Below are positions 8,533 to 18,059 of a DNA stretch of 64,000 bases, in pieces. The notes beneath the pieces are model-generated. The model worked only from the letters and a program-made list of their open reading frames with translations. It ran no database searches and was not told the origin of the DNA. The position numbers and the translations under genes were made by a program. Position 1 is the first letter of the stretch. Each line of letters starts with the position of its first letter. The DNA lies in the NCBI RefSeq assembly GCF_900106835.1, contig NZ_FNNR01000002.1, positions 496,001 through 560,000 on the forward strand, read 5' to 3'. The DNA is from Arthrobacter sp. cf158. Its GTDB lineage: Bacteria > Actinomycetota > Actinomycetes > Actinomycetales > Micrococcaceae.

Positions 8533-10221
8533 ATGCAGGATTTCGCTGATCTGGTGATCGTGAATGCCGCGGTCCACACCATGGACCCGACGCGACCACA
8601 CCGAATGGCTGGTGCCATCGCTGTCAAGGACGGCCGAATTGCAGGGCTTGGCCGCCACGAAGTGAGTCACATGACCGGCCCCAACACCACGGTTATTGAT
8701 GCTGCCGGTGGGGCAGTTATTCCGGGCATCAACGATGCCCACCTGCATTTCGTTTCAGCAGCCATGGCCGCCCATGGCTATGTGCGGGTGGATCCGGCTG
8801 CGGCGCCGGACTGGGCGGCCGTCGTCGACGTTGTCAACGCGGCACCCGCGGGGGAGGACGGCTGGGTTCGTGCCCATGGTTGGGACGAGGCCATCCTCGG
8901 TACGGCTTCAGGCAACCTGCTTGATTGCCGGCCCGGCGCACCGCTCGTGGCATTCGACAGCACGGGCCATCAGCTGCTGGCTAACCGGGAGGCGTTACGC
9001 CGGGCGGGTATCACCGCTGAAACGCCGGACGTCGACGGCGGCGTGGTGGCCAGGAACGCTGACGGCAGCCCCACGGGCCTGCTACAGGACGGAGCCATGG
9101 AGCTTTTGTCGCGCGCAATGCCGCCCGTTCCCGCATCCACGTTGAGGCCGGCTCTGATGAATTTCCAGCAGGAGCTGCATTCACTGGGAATTACTTCCCT
9201 CACTGATCCCGGCCTGGGTCCAGCCAGCGCGGGACTCATGGATGGTGCCGGTTCGACGGCGGCACTTGAGTTACTGGGCGACCTCGCCGCGGCGGACAAA
9301 CTGACGCTAAGAATCAACGTCCTGATGCTCTTCGCAGGAACGGGGGGAGCCAACGCCCGCGCCGTTGCAGATGGCCTGTCCAGCGGACTGGGTGAATGCT
9401 TTGCTGACCGCGGCATTGATCCGCAGCAGTTGCGGATTGCCGGCGTCAAGGTCTTCGCTGATGGTATTCCGCGCAGCGGCACGGCGTGGATGAGTGAGCC
9501 CTATGGCAAAGCCTGTACGCATGGAAGCCTGGTGATCCAAGGCGCCAGCGATGAAGAGCGGGTCAAGGAGCTCAACAAGATCCTGGAGCTCATTAATGAT
9601 GCCGGGCTGCAAGCTGGTGTCCACGCCACCGGAGACGCGGCCACCGCGGTGGCCGTCCAGGCCATGATCGCTGCGTCCAAAAACGCCGGAGGTGCCGGCC
9701 AACGTCACTACGTCATCCATGGTGCCTTCAGCGACGCCGACACCCTGGCAAGCATGGCTGCACACGGGATCGGCTACAGCACCAACCCCCTGATCCGCCA
9801 GGAAGCCGGTGACATCATGCGGCGCGTGCTCGGCGAGGACCGGTTCTCCCATCATCAGCCCCTGCATTCAGCCCTCGAAGCAGGCGTTCGATTCAACCTC
9901 GCTTCTGACGCCCCGGTGACAAGTGCGGATTGGCGGCGCACCGTCGTGGCTGCCGTCCGCCGGGCCACTCGTTCCACGCCTGGTGCGCCGGGGGATCCCG
10001 AGCGGATCACCGGCCTGCAGGCGCTCGCTGCCATGACCATCGACGCCGCGTGGCAGGACCACGCAGAACACGTCAAAGGCGCGCTTGTCCCTGGCATGAC
10101 GGCTGACCTGTGTCTCCTGTCCAACCCGTGGCCGGCCGACGAAGAAATTGAGAAGCTCCTCGACAACGAGGTCAGGCTCACCCTCAGTGGTGGCCGCGCA
10201 GTCCACCAATCAACCCGCTAG
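8533..10221 (+). CDS. amidohydrolase family 3 (YtcJ/NfdA-like) hydrolase
   Basis: A 562-residue metal-dependent hydrolase of the amidohydrolase superfamily. The metal-binding HxH is H70 and H72 in INDAHLHF. Further family features are GVKVFADGIPRSGTAWM, HATGDAAT and the C-terminal ADLCLLSNPW. The nearest well-known relatives are YtcJ-like proteins and N-substituted formamide deformylase, first described in Arthrobacter; sequence alone does not fix the substrate. GAGGAGA 6-12 nt upstream supports the ATG. It heads an apparent operon with an ABC importer and a sulfatase, so it probably deacylates or hydrolyses an imported amide. No signal peptide is seen, so it should be cytoplasmic. Confidence 0.85.
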   Translation: MQDFADLVIVNAAVHTMDPTRPHRMAGAIAVKDGRIAGLGRHEVSHMTGPNTTVIDAAGGAVIPGINDAHLHFVSAAMAAHGYVRVDPAAAPDWAAVVDVVNAAPAGEDGWVRAHGWDEAILGTASGNLLDCRPGAPLVAFDSTGHQLLANREALRRAGITAETPDVDGGVVARNADGSPTGLLQDGAMELLSRAMPPVPASTLRPALMNFQQELHSLGITSLTDPGLGPASAGLMDGAGSTAALELLGDLAAADKLTLRINVLMLFAGTGGANARAVADGLSSGLGECFADRGIDPQQLRIAGVKVFADGIPRSGTAWMSEPYGKACTHGSLVIQGASDEERVKELNKILELINDAGLQAGVHATGDAATAVAVQAMIAASKNAGGAGQRHYVIHGAFSDADTLASMAAHGIGYSTNPLIRQEAGDIMRRVLGEDRFSHHQPLHSALEAGVRFNLASDAPVTSADWRRTVVAAVRRATRSTPGAPGDPERITGLQALAAMTIDAAWQDHAEHVKGALVPGMTADLCLLSNPWPADEEIEKLLDNEVRLTLSGGRAVHQSTR

Positions 10222-10266
10222 AACCATCCCTATCCGTTCCACCCTTCGTGATTCAAGGAGCACCAT

Positions 10267-11259
10267 ATGCGACGCACTATTCCTTTGGCCGTGGCCGCAG
10301 CCCTTTCCATGGCTCTTGCAGGCTGCGGGGGCGGTTCGGGCCCTGCCGCCACACCCGCCGCCGACGGCACCACAACCCTCAAGGTAGGTACCATCGGCAT
10401 CGGGTCCGACGCCGGCATTCGCCTCGCGGCTGACAAAGGATATTTCAAAGAGCAGGGTCTCAACGTCGAGATTTCCGTGATAGCCAACCCGCCGGCGGGC
10501 ATTGCTGCTGCACAGAGCGGCCAGATTGACCTCACCTACACGCCCTCCATCCCGCTGCTGAATGCCCTCAGCCAGAACGTACCACTCAAGATTGTGGCTG
10601 CCGCCGACGGCTACAAAGATGGAGCAGGAGAATCCAGTGACCTCAAACGCGTTGACGACACAGGCCTCCTTGTCCAGAAGGCGTCCACCATTACCCGGCC
10701 GAAGGACCTGGAAGGCAAGAGCGTCAGTGTTCCTGCCCGGAAGGCCCAGCTGGAGGTTACGGTCAGCAAACTGGTCAAAGACGATGGGGGAGATCCCGCC
10801 AAAGTGAATTGGATGGTCCTTGACCCGTCCTCGGCGCTCCAATCGTTGAACTCCGGGCGCGTTGACGCCGCATCGCTGGTTGCCCCGTTTACGTCCAAAG
10901 GGGTATCTGAAGGCAACCAGCTTCTGGCGTCGCCCGGCGTCGAGTTTTTCGAGCAGGGGGCCATTGGCCTCTGGGTAGCTGGCTCCGGAACCGTGAAGTC
11001 CAAGGAGAAGGCACTGCTGGCCTTCAAGACTGCCATCTACAAAGCCAATGCCTACGCCAACGGCCACACCGATGAAGCGCAGCAACTCAGCGCCGAGATC
11101 ACCAAAACACCGCTGGACGTGGTCAAAGCGGGCGCTGTGAATTACTGGCCGGAGGAGGTTCGCATGGAAGACATCGAGCGGGCCAACAACAACCTTGCTG
11201 ATCTTGGCTTCCTGAGTGCACCTGTGAAGCTGCCCGCCGACGTTATTTTCGGCAAGTAG
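10267..11259 (+). CDS. ABC transporter substrate-binding lipoprotein (NMT1/SsuA type)
   Basis: A 330-residue secreted lipoprotein. The signal peptide ends in the lipobox MALAGC with C20 as the lipidated residue, followed by a Gly/Ser/Ala/Pro linker. The mature part resembles the NitT/TauT/SsuA group: LKVGTIGIGSDAGIRLAADK, a GYFKEQGL motif, a SGQIDL motif and a C-terminal helix region. This group carries substrates such as sulfonates, taurine, nitrate, pyrimidine precursors and aromatic acids. It lies 45 nt after the amidohydrolase and is followed by two permeases and an ATPase. A ligand cannot be named. Confidence 0.88.
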   Translation: MRRTIPLAVAAALSMALAGCGGGSGPAATPAADGTTTLKVGTIGIGSDAGIRLAADKGYFKEQGLNVEISVIANPPAGIAAAQSGQIDLTYTPSIPLLNALSQNVPLKIVAAADGYKDGAGESSDLKRVDDTGLLVQKASTITRPKDLEGKSVSVPARKAQLEVTVSKLVKDDGGDPAKVNWMVLDPSSALQSLNSGRVDAASLVAPFTSKGVSEGNQLLASPGVEFFEQGAIGLWVAGSGTVKSKEKALLAFKTAIYKANAYANGHTDEAQQLSAEITKTPLDVVKAGAVNYWPEEVRMEDIERANNNLADLGFLSAPVKLPADVIFGK

Positions 11260-11285
11260 GCCGGAAGCGACGTGGGAGATTCATC

Positions 11286-12059
11286 ATGAAAGTATCCATC
11301 CACCCCTATGCGCTCAGTGCGGTGGGCATCGCCGGCGCCCTCGTTATTTGGCAGATTCTCTCCGCAGCGAACCTTGCAGGAAACGCCCTGCCCGCGGCAA
11401 CCACAGTATTCGCAACTCTCGCCAGCATCCTGGGGACAGGCGCCTTCTGGTCATCCTTGGGTGCCACCCTCGGTGTGGCATTGCTCGCCTTGGCGGTAGC
11501 GGCTGTGGCGGGAGTAGCCCTTGGGTTGCTCGTTGGCAGCTTCGAACCCGTCCGCTACGCCACCGCGGCAGTCTTGGAATTCCTCAAGCCAGTCCCGCCG
11601 ATCGTCATTCTCCCTCTTGCGGTGCTGGTCCTTGGGCCAACCGCGGAGATGTCCTTTTTCCTGGTGGTCTTTGGGTGCTTGCTCCCCATCGTCATGCAAA
11701 CTGTGGACGGGGTGCAGGGCGCTGACCCGGTGGCACGTGATACGGCCCGTTCCTACGGCATGGGCGAGGGAGAAATCCTGGCCCGGGTTGTGCTGCCCAG
11801 TGCCATGCCCTACATCGGTACGGCGATGCGGGTGGCGGCGCCCGCGGCCTTGGTGGTCACTGTGGTGGCAGGACTTCTTGGTGGTGGGCCCGGCCTCGGC
11901 CAGAACATTTACCAAGCCCAAGCGGCAGGTGACTATGCCAGTCTCTACGCCTTGGTGATTGTCCTCGGCGTCCTGGGTCTGTTGTTCCAAGCTGCTACCC
12001 GGCTGGCGGAGCGCCGGGTACTGCACTGGCATGAGTCCTACCGGGAAGTGGTGCACTGA
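11286..12059 (+). CDS. ABC transporter permease (SsuC/TauC type), first of two
   Basis: A 257-residue inner-membrane permease with about six hydrophobic segments. The EAA-like loop that docks the ATPase appears as ARSYGMGEGEILARVVLPSA around residues 155-175. Its TGA stop overlaps the ATG of the next permease by one base (TGATG), so the pair is translationally coupled and probably forms a heterodimeric channel. Most SsuC/TauC systems use one permease as a homodimer, so two distinct permeases in a row are slightly unusual. Confidence 0.87.
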   Translation: MKVSIHPYALSAVGIAGALVIWQILSAANLAGNALPAATTVFATLASILGTGAFWSSLGATLGVALLALAVAAVAGVALGLLVGSFEPVRYATAAVLEFLKPVPPIVILPLAVLVLGPTAEMSFFLVVFGCLLPIVMQTVDGVQGADPVARDTARSYGMGEGEILARVVLPSAMPYIGTAMRVAAPAALVVTVVAGLLGGGPGLGQNIYQAQAAGDYASLYALVIVLGVLGLLFQAATRLAERRVLHWHESYREVVH

Positions 12060-12838
12060 TGAGAAACCTTGCAATCCGAAACCTGGTCATCGGTACAGGC
12101 ATCCCCGTGCTGCTGTTGGTGGCGTGGTGGTTTCTCTCAGCCAACTCCGCAGACCCGTTCTTCCCGCCGTTGGAAACCATCCTCCTCCGTTTCCAGGAGC
12201 TCTGGCTGTTTGACCACTTCCAGTCCGATGTACTCCTTAGCTTGGGAAACCTGTTCCTGGGCTTCGCCATCGCAGCGGTGGCCGGGGTCGCCCTGGGCTT
12301 CGCTACTGCGCTGGTCCCTCCGGTCCGGTGGATGATCGATCCGTTGATCCATTTCCTTCGTGGCATTCCTCCCGTTGCACTGGTGCCGATCTTCATCTCC
12401 CTCATTGGCTTCGGGACACAAATGCGAGTGACCAGCATTGCGCTGGCGGCGTTCTTTCCCACCATGATCGCCACAGTGGACGGGATTCGGAGCGTCAGCA
12501 ACGATCTCATGGACGTTGCAAGGGTTTACCGGCTGAGCCGAAAGGAACGGGTGCTCAATGTACTCCTTCCCGCAGCGATGCCCCAGATCTTCTCCGGGCT
12601 GCAGGTGAGCCTTCAGGTGGCCTTCATCGTGATGATCGCCAGCGAGATGCTGGGCAGCTCGCAAGGGATTGGCGCCATGACTTTGCTGGCCCAGCAGAGC
12701 TTCATGGCCGCCGACATGTGGGCCGGAATCCTGCTCCTGGGCGTCATTGGCTTCCTGGTCAACATCCTCTTCGGCCTGCTCAGGGGCAAGGTCTTGTCCT
12801 GGTACATCGGATCACGTCGCCTGGCGCGTGCAGCATGA
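12059..12838 (+). CDS. ABC transporter permease (SsuC/TauC type), second of two
   Basis: A 259-residue permease with six hydrophobic segments and a clear EAA loop, ARVYRLSRKERVLNVLLPAA, around residues 155-178. The family pattern PLIHFLRGIPPVALVPIFI is present near residue 100. It overlaps the preceding permease stop by 1 nt, and its own stop overlaps the ATPase ATG (ATGA). It is therefore part of a tightly coupled four-gene importer. It differs from the first permease enough to be a distinct subunit. Confidence 0.87.
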   Translation: MRNLAIRNLVIGTGIPVLLLVAWWFLSANSADPFFPPLETILLRFQELWLFDHFQSDVLLSLGNLFLGFAIAAVAGVALGFATALVPPVRWMIDPLIHFLRGIPPVALVPIFISLIGFGTQMRVTSIALAAFFPTMIATVDGIRSVSNDLMDVARVYRLSRKERVLNVLLPAAMPQIFSGLQVSLQVAFIVMIASEMLGSSQGIGAMTLLAQQSFMAADMWAGILLLGVIGFLVNILFGLLRGKVLSWYIGSRRLARAA

Positions 12839-13689
12839 GCATCCGTCAGGCCCCGGCTCTCACCACCCACAACAGAAAGTCCACCATGGCACAGCAACCA
12901 GAAACCCGCGTCAGCGCAACCACGCCACGGCTGCACGTCGCGCACCTCGCCAAGACCTATGGCAGCGGCGGGAAAGCCCGGACAGTCATCGAAGACCTCA
13001 CCTTTACTGTGGATGCAGGTGAAGTTGTCTGCATTGTGGGTCCTTCCGGCGTTGGAAAGACCACGCTCCTGAAATGCCTGGCCGGGCTGCAGCCGGCCAG
13101 CAGCGGAACGGCGGCCATTGACGGCCGGACCATCAGTGGCCCACCTCCGGAAATGGCCCTGGTGTTCCAGGACTACAACCGGTCTCTCATGCCGTGGCTT
13201 ACCGTCCGGAAGAACCTTGTGCTTCCCTTGCGGCACCTCAAGTTGCCCGCGGCGGAACTGAAGGAGCGCTGCGACAGTGCGCTGGCCGCCGTCGGCCTTT
13301 CCCATGCCGACAACCAGTATCCCTGGCAATTGTCAGGCGGCATGCAACAACGCGTGGCGATCGCCAGGGCACTGGCCTACCGGCCGGAGATCCTCATCAT
13401 GGACGAACCCTTCGCTTCAGTGGACGCGCAAACCCGCTTTGACCTGGAGGATCTGTGCCTGAAGATCCGGAAGGACTTCAACATGACGATTCTGGTGGTG
13501 ACCCACGATATCGATGAAGCTGTGTACCTTGCAGATCGTGTGGTGGTCCTCGGTTCAAGGCCTGCGCGCGTTCTCAGGGTGGTGGAGGTGGATCTGCCTG
13601 CGCCACGTGACCAAATCACCACACGCTCATTGCCGGAGTTCGCACGGCAGCGGACCGATGTGTTGTCCCTCATTAAGAGGCCCGCATGA
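12835..13689 (+). CDS. ABC transporter ATP-binding protein (SsuB/TauB type)
   Basis: A 284-residue ATPase that powers the importer. Walker A is GPSGVGKTT at residues 69-77, the Q-loop is FQDYNRSLMPW, the signature is LSGGMQQR, Walker B is ILIMDEPFASVD, and the switch His is in VVTHDIDEA. The ATG at 12835 overlaps the permease stop by 4 nt. A second in-frame ATG at 12886 would remove a 17-residue N-terminal extension and is a real alternative. The stop overlaps the sulfatase ATG (ATGA), tying transport and sulfatase expression together. Confidence 0.9.
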   Translation: MSIRQAPALTTHNRKSTMAQQPETRVSATTPRLHVAHLAKTYGSGGKARTVIEDLTFTVDAGEVVCIVGPSGVGKTTLLKCLAGLQPASSGTAAIDGRTISGPPPEMALVFQDYNRSLMPWLTVRKNLVLPLRHLKLPAAELKERCDSALAAVGLSHADNQYPWQLSGGMQQRVAIARALAYRPEILIMDEPFASVDAQTRFDLEDLCLKIRKDFNMTILVVTHDIDEAVYLADRVVVLGSRPARVLRVVEVDLPAPRDQITTRSLPEFARQRTDVLSLIKRPA

Positions 13690-15296
13690 CGCGGCAGCGG
13701 AGCGCCTCCGTCAACCGCCGCCCCAACGTCTTGTTCATCATCGCCGATCAGCTCCGTGCGGACCATCTGGGCTTCGGCGGCAACGTCATTGTGAAGACGC
13801 CACATCTGGATGCGCTCGCAGCCAAAAGCGTGGTTTTCGAGAATGCCACGGTGGCCAACCCCACCTGCATGCCCAACCGTGCCAGCCTGATGACCGGCAG
13901 GTGGCCGTCGGCGCATGGAACGCGATGCAACGGCATCACTCTGGACCCGCTCACGCAGACCGTTCCCGGATCCCTGGGGGCGGGCGGCTACCGGACCGTG
14001 GGTGTGGGAAAGCTGCACCATCAAAACATGGGATGGGAATTTGAGCCGCATCAAGCCGACGAGATCCAGGCTGCTGATCCTCTGCTCTTGGAACGGGGAG
14101 TAAGTGATGCGCGGCGTCAGGCATTCTCCCCAGGGTGGGATCAGTGGGAAAACCGTGAAGCTCACGACGATCGCTTCATAGGGCTCCCCTCGGATTACTA
14201 CGGATATCAGCACGTGGACCTCGTGATTGGGCATGGAGACCGGCCCGGCGGGCACTACGTGCACTGGGCCAGGGAACGGGGTGTTGATCCGGAAACCCTG
14301 GGCGGTCCAGGCAATTCATCCAGCACGTATGGCGGGTGGGACCAGGTGTACCAGACGGCCATTCCGGCCGAAGTACACCCCACGAGTTACGTGAGCGAAA
14401 AAGCAATCGAGCACTTGAAGGATGCCGCGGGCCAGGATCAACCGTTCTTCATGTTCGTTTCCTTCCCTGATCCCCACCACCCGTTCTCGCCGCCGGCTGG
14501 CTACTCGGATCTTTACGATCCGGCTCAATTGCCTCTCCCTCTCGGCTTCGAGCAGGACCACTCAGCTTCGCCAGCGCATGTGCGGGACATGATGGAACAC
14601 CGTGGTGAGCCCAATGCGGACCCCACCATGACCTGGGCGGCCACTGAGGAACAGTACAGGTTCGCTGCGGCAGCCCAGTACGGGCTGATCACCATGATGG
14701 ACGAGCACATCGGCCGGATCCTGGACGAGCTGGATCGCCAAGGCCTGGCCGAGGACACCATCGTGGTGTTCACCAGTGATCACGGGGACCTGTTCGGAGA
14801 CCATGGCCTCATGCTTAAGCACTTTGTCCATTACCGCGCAGTGACCAATGTTCCTTTGCTGGTGCACGTGCCGGGCAGCCTGCCGCGCCGCACAGAGGCC
14901 TTGGTTTCCAGCGCGGATTTGGCTCCGACACTTCTTGAACTCACGGGCTCCGCTCCGTACAGGGGAATCCAAGGTCGGTCACTGGTGCCGTTGCTGGAGG
15001 GAAAGACGGAACAGCATCGGAAGGCGCTCTTGGTGGAGGAAGAACAGCCCTTTGGCCTGGAAGGACTGCCGGGGCCGGTCAGCATGCGTACAGTCATCAC
15101 CCTTGAGGGTCGTCTGACCCGGTACTTCGGAACGGACATCACCGAACTCTACGATCACCATGACGATCCCGGGGAACTGCTCAACCGAGCGGGGCATCCG
15201 GCGTCCGCAGGGTTGGAGGACCGCTTAATGCGGACGATGTTGGACGAGATGGCTGCGTTCGCGGACCGCGGTACGGCCCCGACGGCGGCTGCCTAG
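13686..15296 (+). CDS. sulfatase (formylglycine-dependent)
   Basis: A 536-residue enzyme of the alkaline phosphatase-like sulfatase family. The formylglycine motif is CMPNRASLMTG with C61 as the residue to be oxidised; C-x-P-x-R is the Cys-type site used by formylglycine-generating enzyme. Metal ligands are visible in IIADQLRADH (D21) and FTSDHGDLFGDHG. Phosphonate monoester hydrolases share this motif, so a phosphoesterase activity is not excluded. No signal peptide is seen, so a cytoplasmic enzyme acting on an imported sulfate ester fits. The ATG overlaps the ATPase stop. The last codons and the stop lie inside a 28-bp tandem repeat. Confidence 0.9.
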   Translation: MTRQRSASVNRRPNVLFIIADQLRADHLGFGGNVIVKTPHLDALAAKSVVFENATVANPTCMPNRASLMTGRWPSAHGTRCNGITLDPLTQTVPGSLGAGGYRTVGVGKLHHQNMGWEFEPHQADEIQAADPLLLERGVSDARRQAFSPGWDQWENREAHDDRFIGLPSDYYGYQHVDLVIGHGDRPGGHYVHWARERGVDPETLGGPGNSSSTYGGWDQVYQTAIPAEVHPTSYVSEKAIEHLKDAAGQDQPFFMFVSFPDPHHPFSPPAGYSDLYDPAQLPLPLGFEQDHSASPAHVRDMMEHRGEPNADPTMTWAATEEQYRFAAAAQYGLITMMDEHIGRILDELDRQGLAEDTIVVFTSDHGDLFGDHGLMLKHFVHYRAVTNVPLLVHVPGSLPRRTEALVSSADLAPTLLELTGSAPYRGIQGRSLVPLLEGKTEQHRKALLVEEEQPFGLEGLPGPVSMRTVITLEGRLTRYFGTDITELYDHHDDPGELLNRAGHPASAGLEDRLMRTMLDEMAAFADRGTAPTAAA

Positions 15297-15344
15297 CGGT
15301 ACGGCCCCGACGGCGCCTGCCTAGCGGTACGGCCCCGACGGCGG
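15268..15344. repeat. 28-bp tandem repeat spanning the sulfatase stop codon
   Basis: The unit starting GCGGTACGGCCCCGACGGCG is present at 15268-15295 and 15296-15323, with a partial third copy at 15324-15344. The sulfatase TAG (15294-15296) sits at the first junction, so the copies downstream repeat the end of the coding region including CCTAG. The period is not a multiple of three, so read-through would change frame. Confidence 0.85.
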
Positions 15345-15371
15345 TCGCTGCGTTGGAGGCGCGGGCCGCCG

Positions 15372-16331
15372 TCAGTGGCTGTTGCGGTAGCCGGTGGGGG
15401 AGTTCCCGAAGGCGGCCCGGAAGATACGGCTGAAATGCGCGGCATCGGTGAACCCCCACCGCGCGGCGATGGCAGTCACCGGGCGTTCTGCAAGCACAGG
15501 ATCCCTCAGGTCGCGCCGGCAACGCTCAAGCCGCCTTTGCCGGATGGACGAAGCCACCGTGGTACCAATTTCCTGGAAAAGGTCATGCAGATGTCGGGTG
15601 GAGATGTAGTGGGCCGAGGCGATGGTTCCGGGGGAGAGCTCCGGGTCGCCGAGGTTTGCCTCAATGTAATCGTGGATGCGGCCCAGCAGCAGCAGATGGG
15701 GATCCCGGCCCGTTTCGATCAGCTGGTCGAGTTCGCCGTTGAACAGCGTTGTCACCAGATCCAGGGCGTTGTGGACCAGGCGGAGGCCGTTGGCGCCCGA
15801 CAAAGCCTCAAGGTTGTCTGCCAGTTTCACCAGGAAGGGGCTGATGAGTTCGCCGAGTCCCTCGTCACCCGGAATGCGCAAGGCCGTCACATGGCCCATG
15901 GCTTCGGCCGGCAAATCCAGCAACACGTGCGGGAACATCAACACCAGGGTACGGAAGTCGTCGTCGAACGTTAGCTCATAGGGGCGGGAGGTGTCGTAGA
16001 TGGAAAGGTCGCCAGGGCGCAACACGGCTTCGCGTTCGTCCTGAACCAGTCGGCCGGATCCAGCGAGCTGGATGCTGAGTTTGAAGAAACGCCCCGATGA
16101 CTTGGCGATCAGCTCAGGGGTGCGCAGAACAGTATGGGGTCCGGCCGTAATCTCCACTACGGAGATCTGTCCCAAAACGCGTGCCCGCATGGTGCCGTGG
16201 AAGGTGGAATCACGCGGCCCTTGGGCCAGTAATGGAACGAACGATGCGGAGATTGCCCGGCTCCACTCCTGGAACGACTCTGCCACGATGGTGTCCACGG
16301 TTGCGGGGCCCGTGTCAGCCGCAACGGTCAT
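15372..16331 (-). CDS. AraC-family regulator (FeaR-like)
   Basis: A 319-residue regulator. The C-terminal hundred residues form the paired AraC helix-turn-helix, including SAHYISTRHLHDLFQEIGTT and the family end pattern AARWGFTDAAHFSRIFRAAF. The N-terminal half looks like the cupin-type sensor of FeaR-type AraC proteins, with LRPGDLSIYDTSRPYEL. GGGAG precedes the ATG by 6 nt. It is divergent from the APC permease (234-bp gap) and convergent on the sulfatase operon, so it probably controls the permease, the sulfatase operon, or both. FeaR itself responds to aromatic amine breakdown; the ligand here is unknown. Confidence 0.87.
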   Translation of the reverse strand: MTVAADTGPATVDTIVAESFQEWSRAISASFVPLLAQGPRDSTFHGTMRARVLGQISVVEITAGPHTVLRTPELIAKSSGRFFKLSIQLAGSGRLVQDEREAVLRPGDLSIYDTSRPYELTFDDDFRTLVLMFPHVLLDLPAEAMGHVTALRIPGDEGLGELISPFLVKLADNLEALSGANGLRLVHNALDLVTTLFNGELDQLIETGRDPHLLLLGRIHDYIEANLGDPELSPGTIASAHYISTRHLHDLFQEIGTTVASSIRQRRLERCRRDLRDPVLAERPVTAIAARWGFTDAAHFSRIFRAAFGNSPTGYRNSH

Positions 16332-16565
16332 CAAACTCCCTTTCAATGGCCCGCGGTGCCGCTGCCACTGGGGCCGGAAGGCCGATCCTGCGGACGTGAG
16401 CTTGCCCACGATTCTACACCGGGGCCAGTGGGCCGCCGTGCTTGCGTGCAGCGACAAACACCTTGCCGTGTGAGACAAGTCACGCAACCTCCCGGCGGTG
16501 GAAGATTGCGGAATGACAGACACCGTGCCGCGCAATCTCCCGCGGCACCGAGGCAGGAGCACACT

Positions 16566-18041
16566 ATGAGCGTGGACAACCCCGTTAAGGGCAGGACCGC
16601 CGCGGCCGCCGGCACCAAGAGGCGGCTGGGCGTACCGGCCGTGACTTTCATGATCATCGCGGCCTCGGCGCCGCTGACCGTCCTTGCTGGCGGAGTAACC
16701 ACCACCTTCGCGGTCACCGGCGTAACGGGGGTGCCATTGTCCTTCCTGATCCTGGGCGGAATCCTGGCGCTGTTCGCCGTGGGCTATGCCGCCATGAGCC
16801 GCTACGTTACCAATGCAGGAGCCTTCTACGCCTACATAGCACAGGGCATCTCAAGGCCGGCAGGGGTGGGCGCATCGCTGATTGCCCTCATGGCCTACAA
16901 CCTCATGCAAGTGGGCATCTACGGGCTCTTCGGCTTCACGGTCTCGTCACTGTTGTCCGCGAGGCTGGGCGTCAGCGTTCCCTGGTGGATCCCGGTGCTG
17001 GTGTGCATCGCCATCGTTGGGTGGCTGGGGGTGAACAGGGTGGACCTGTCCGCCAAGGTACTCGGCGTCCTGGTGGCACTCGAGTTCCTGGTGGTCATCG
17101 TGTACGACGTCATCAGCCTTGCTGTGGCTCCGGAGGGTATCAGCGCCGCGACGTTCAGCCCGGAGAGCCTGTTTGTTCCGGGCATCGGCGCCGTCCTGTC
17201 TTTCGGCATTGCCGCGTTCATGGGCTTTGAGTCCGCCGCCATCTACGGTGAAGAATCCAAGGACCCCAAACGAACTGTTGCCCGAGCCACCTTTGCAGCC
17301 GTGGGCATCATTGCCGTCTTCTATGCGGTATCGGCGTGGGCCATGACCATCGGAGCGGGACCGTCCGCCGTGATAGAGACGGCCACCAACAATGGTCCGG
17401 ACATGATCTTCGCCTTTCTTGGAGCAAACGGGGGTGTGCTGCTGAGCGACATCGCCCAGGTCCTCTTCGTCACCAGCCTCTTCGCCGCATTGGTGAGTTT
17501 CCACAACGCGGTTGCCCGCTACTTCTTCTCTCTCGGCCGCGAACGTGTCTTGCCGGCGGCGCTGGCCAAGGTGCGGGCGCAAAGCGGTGCACCCTTCGCC
17601 GGTTCGCTGGCGCAGACGGTGATTGCCGTCGTCGTGACGGTCGCCTTTGCCATTGCAGGAACGGGTTCCGAACTGGGCGAACTGTACCCCGTACTGACCA
17701 TGTTCACCTGGCTGACCAACAGCGGTGCCATCGGCCTCGTGTTGCTGATGACTGTGGTCTCTGTGGCTGTGATCGGCTTCTTCCGGCGGGAACAACACGG
17801 CGCCAGCCTGTGGGTCAGGGTTATCGCCCCGGGCTTGGGCTTTGTGCTCCTGGCCGTGGTCTTCGTGCTCATCCTGGCCAACTTCAACGTTCTGCTGGGC
17901 CAGACTGAGTCGACAGCCGTTACGTTCGTCTTGCCGATGCTGGTCCTGTTGCCCGGACTTGCCGGCGTGATCTGGGGCTTGCGTCTCCGGCGCTCGCAGC
18001 CGGCACTCTATGCCCGGATTGGGCACGGTGCCGAGGACTGA
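16566..18041 (+). CDS. APC-superfamily amino acid/amine permease
   Basis: A 491-residue transporter with about twelve hydrophobic segments. The first carries the APC pattern FMIIAASAPLTVLAGG. A conserved stretch FMGFESAAIYGEESKDPKR (around residues 220-238) matches the amino acid/polyamine/organocation family. The ATG is chosen because AGGCAGGAG lies 6-14 nt upstream; the longer open frame before it has no such signal. It is divergent from the FeaR-like AraC gene and ends before a strong shared terminator. Likely substrates are amino acids or amines, by family; no specific one can be named. Confidence 0.88.
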   Translation: MSVDNPVKGRTAAAAGTKRRLGVPAVTFMIIAASAPLTVLAGGVTTTFAVTGVTGVPLSFLILGGILALFAVGYAAMSRYVTNAGAFYAYIAQGISRPAGVGASLIALMAYNLMQVGIYGLFGFTVSSLLSARLGVSVPWWIPVLVCIAIVGWLGVNRVDLSAKVLGVLVALEFLVVIVYDVISLAVAPEGISAATFSPESLFVPGIGAVLSFGIAAFMGFESAAIYGEESKDPKRTVARATFAAVGIIAVFYAVSAWAMTIGAGPSAVIETATNNGPDMIFAFLGANGGVLLSDIAQVLFVTSLFAALVSFHNAVARYFFSLGRERVLPAALAKVRAQSGAPFAGSLAQTVIAVVVTVAFAIAGTGSELGELYPVLTMFTWLTNSGAIGLVLLMTVVSVAVIGFFRREQHGASLWVRVIAPGLGFVLLAVVFVLILANFNVLLGQTESTAVTFVLPMLVLLPGLAGVIWGLRLRRSQPALYARIGHGAED

Positions 18042-18059
18042 TTCCGGCCCGATAGCAAA

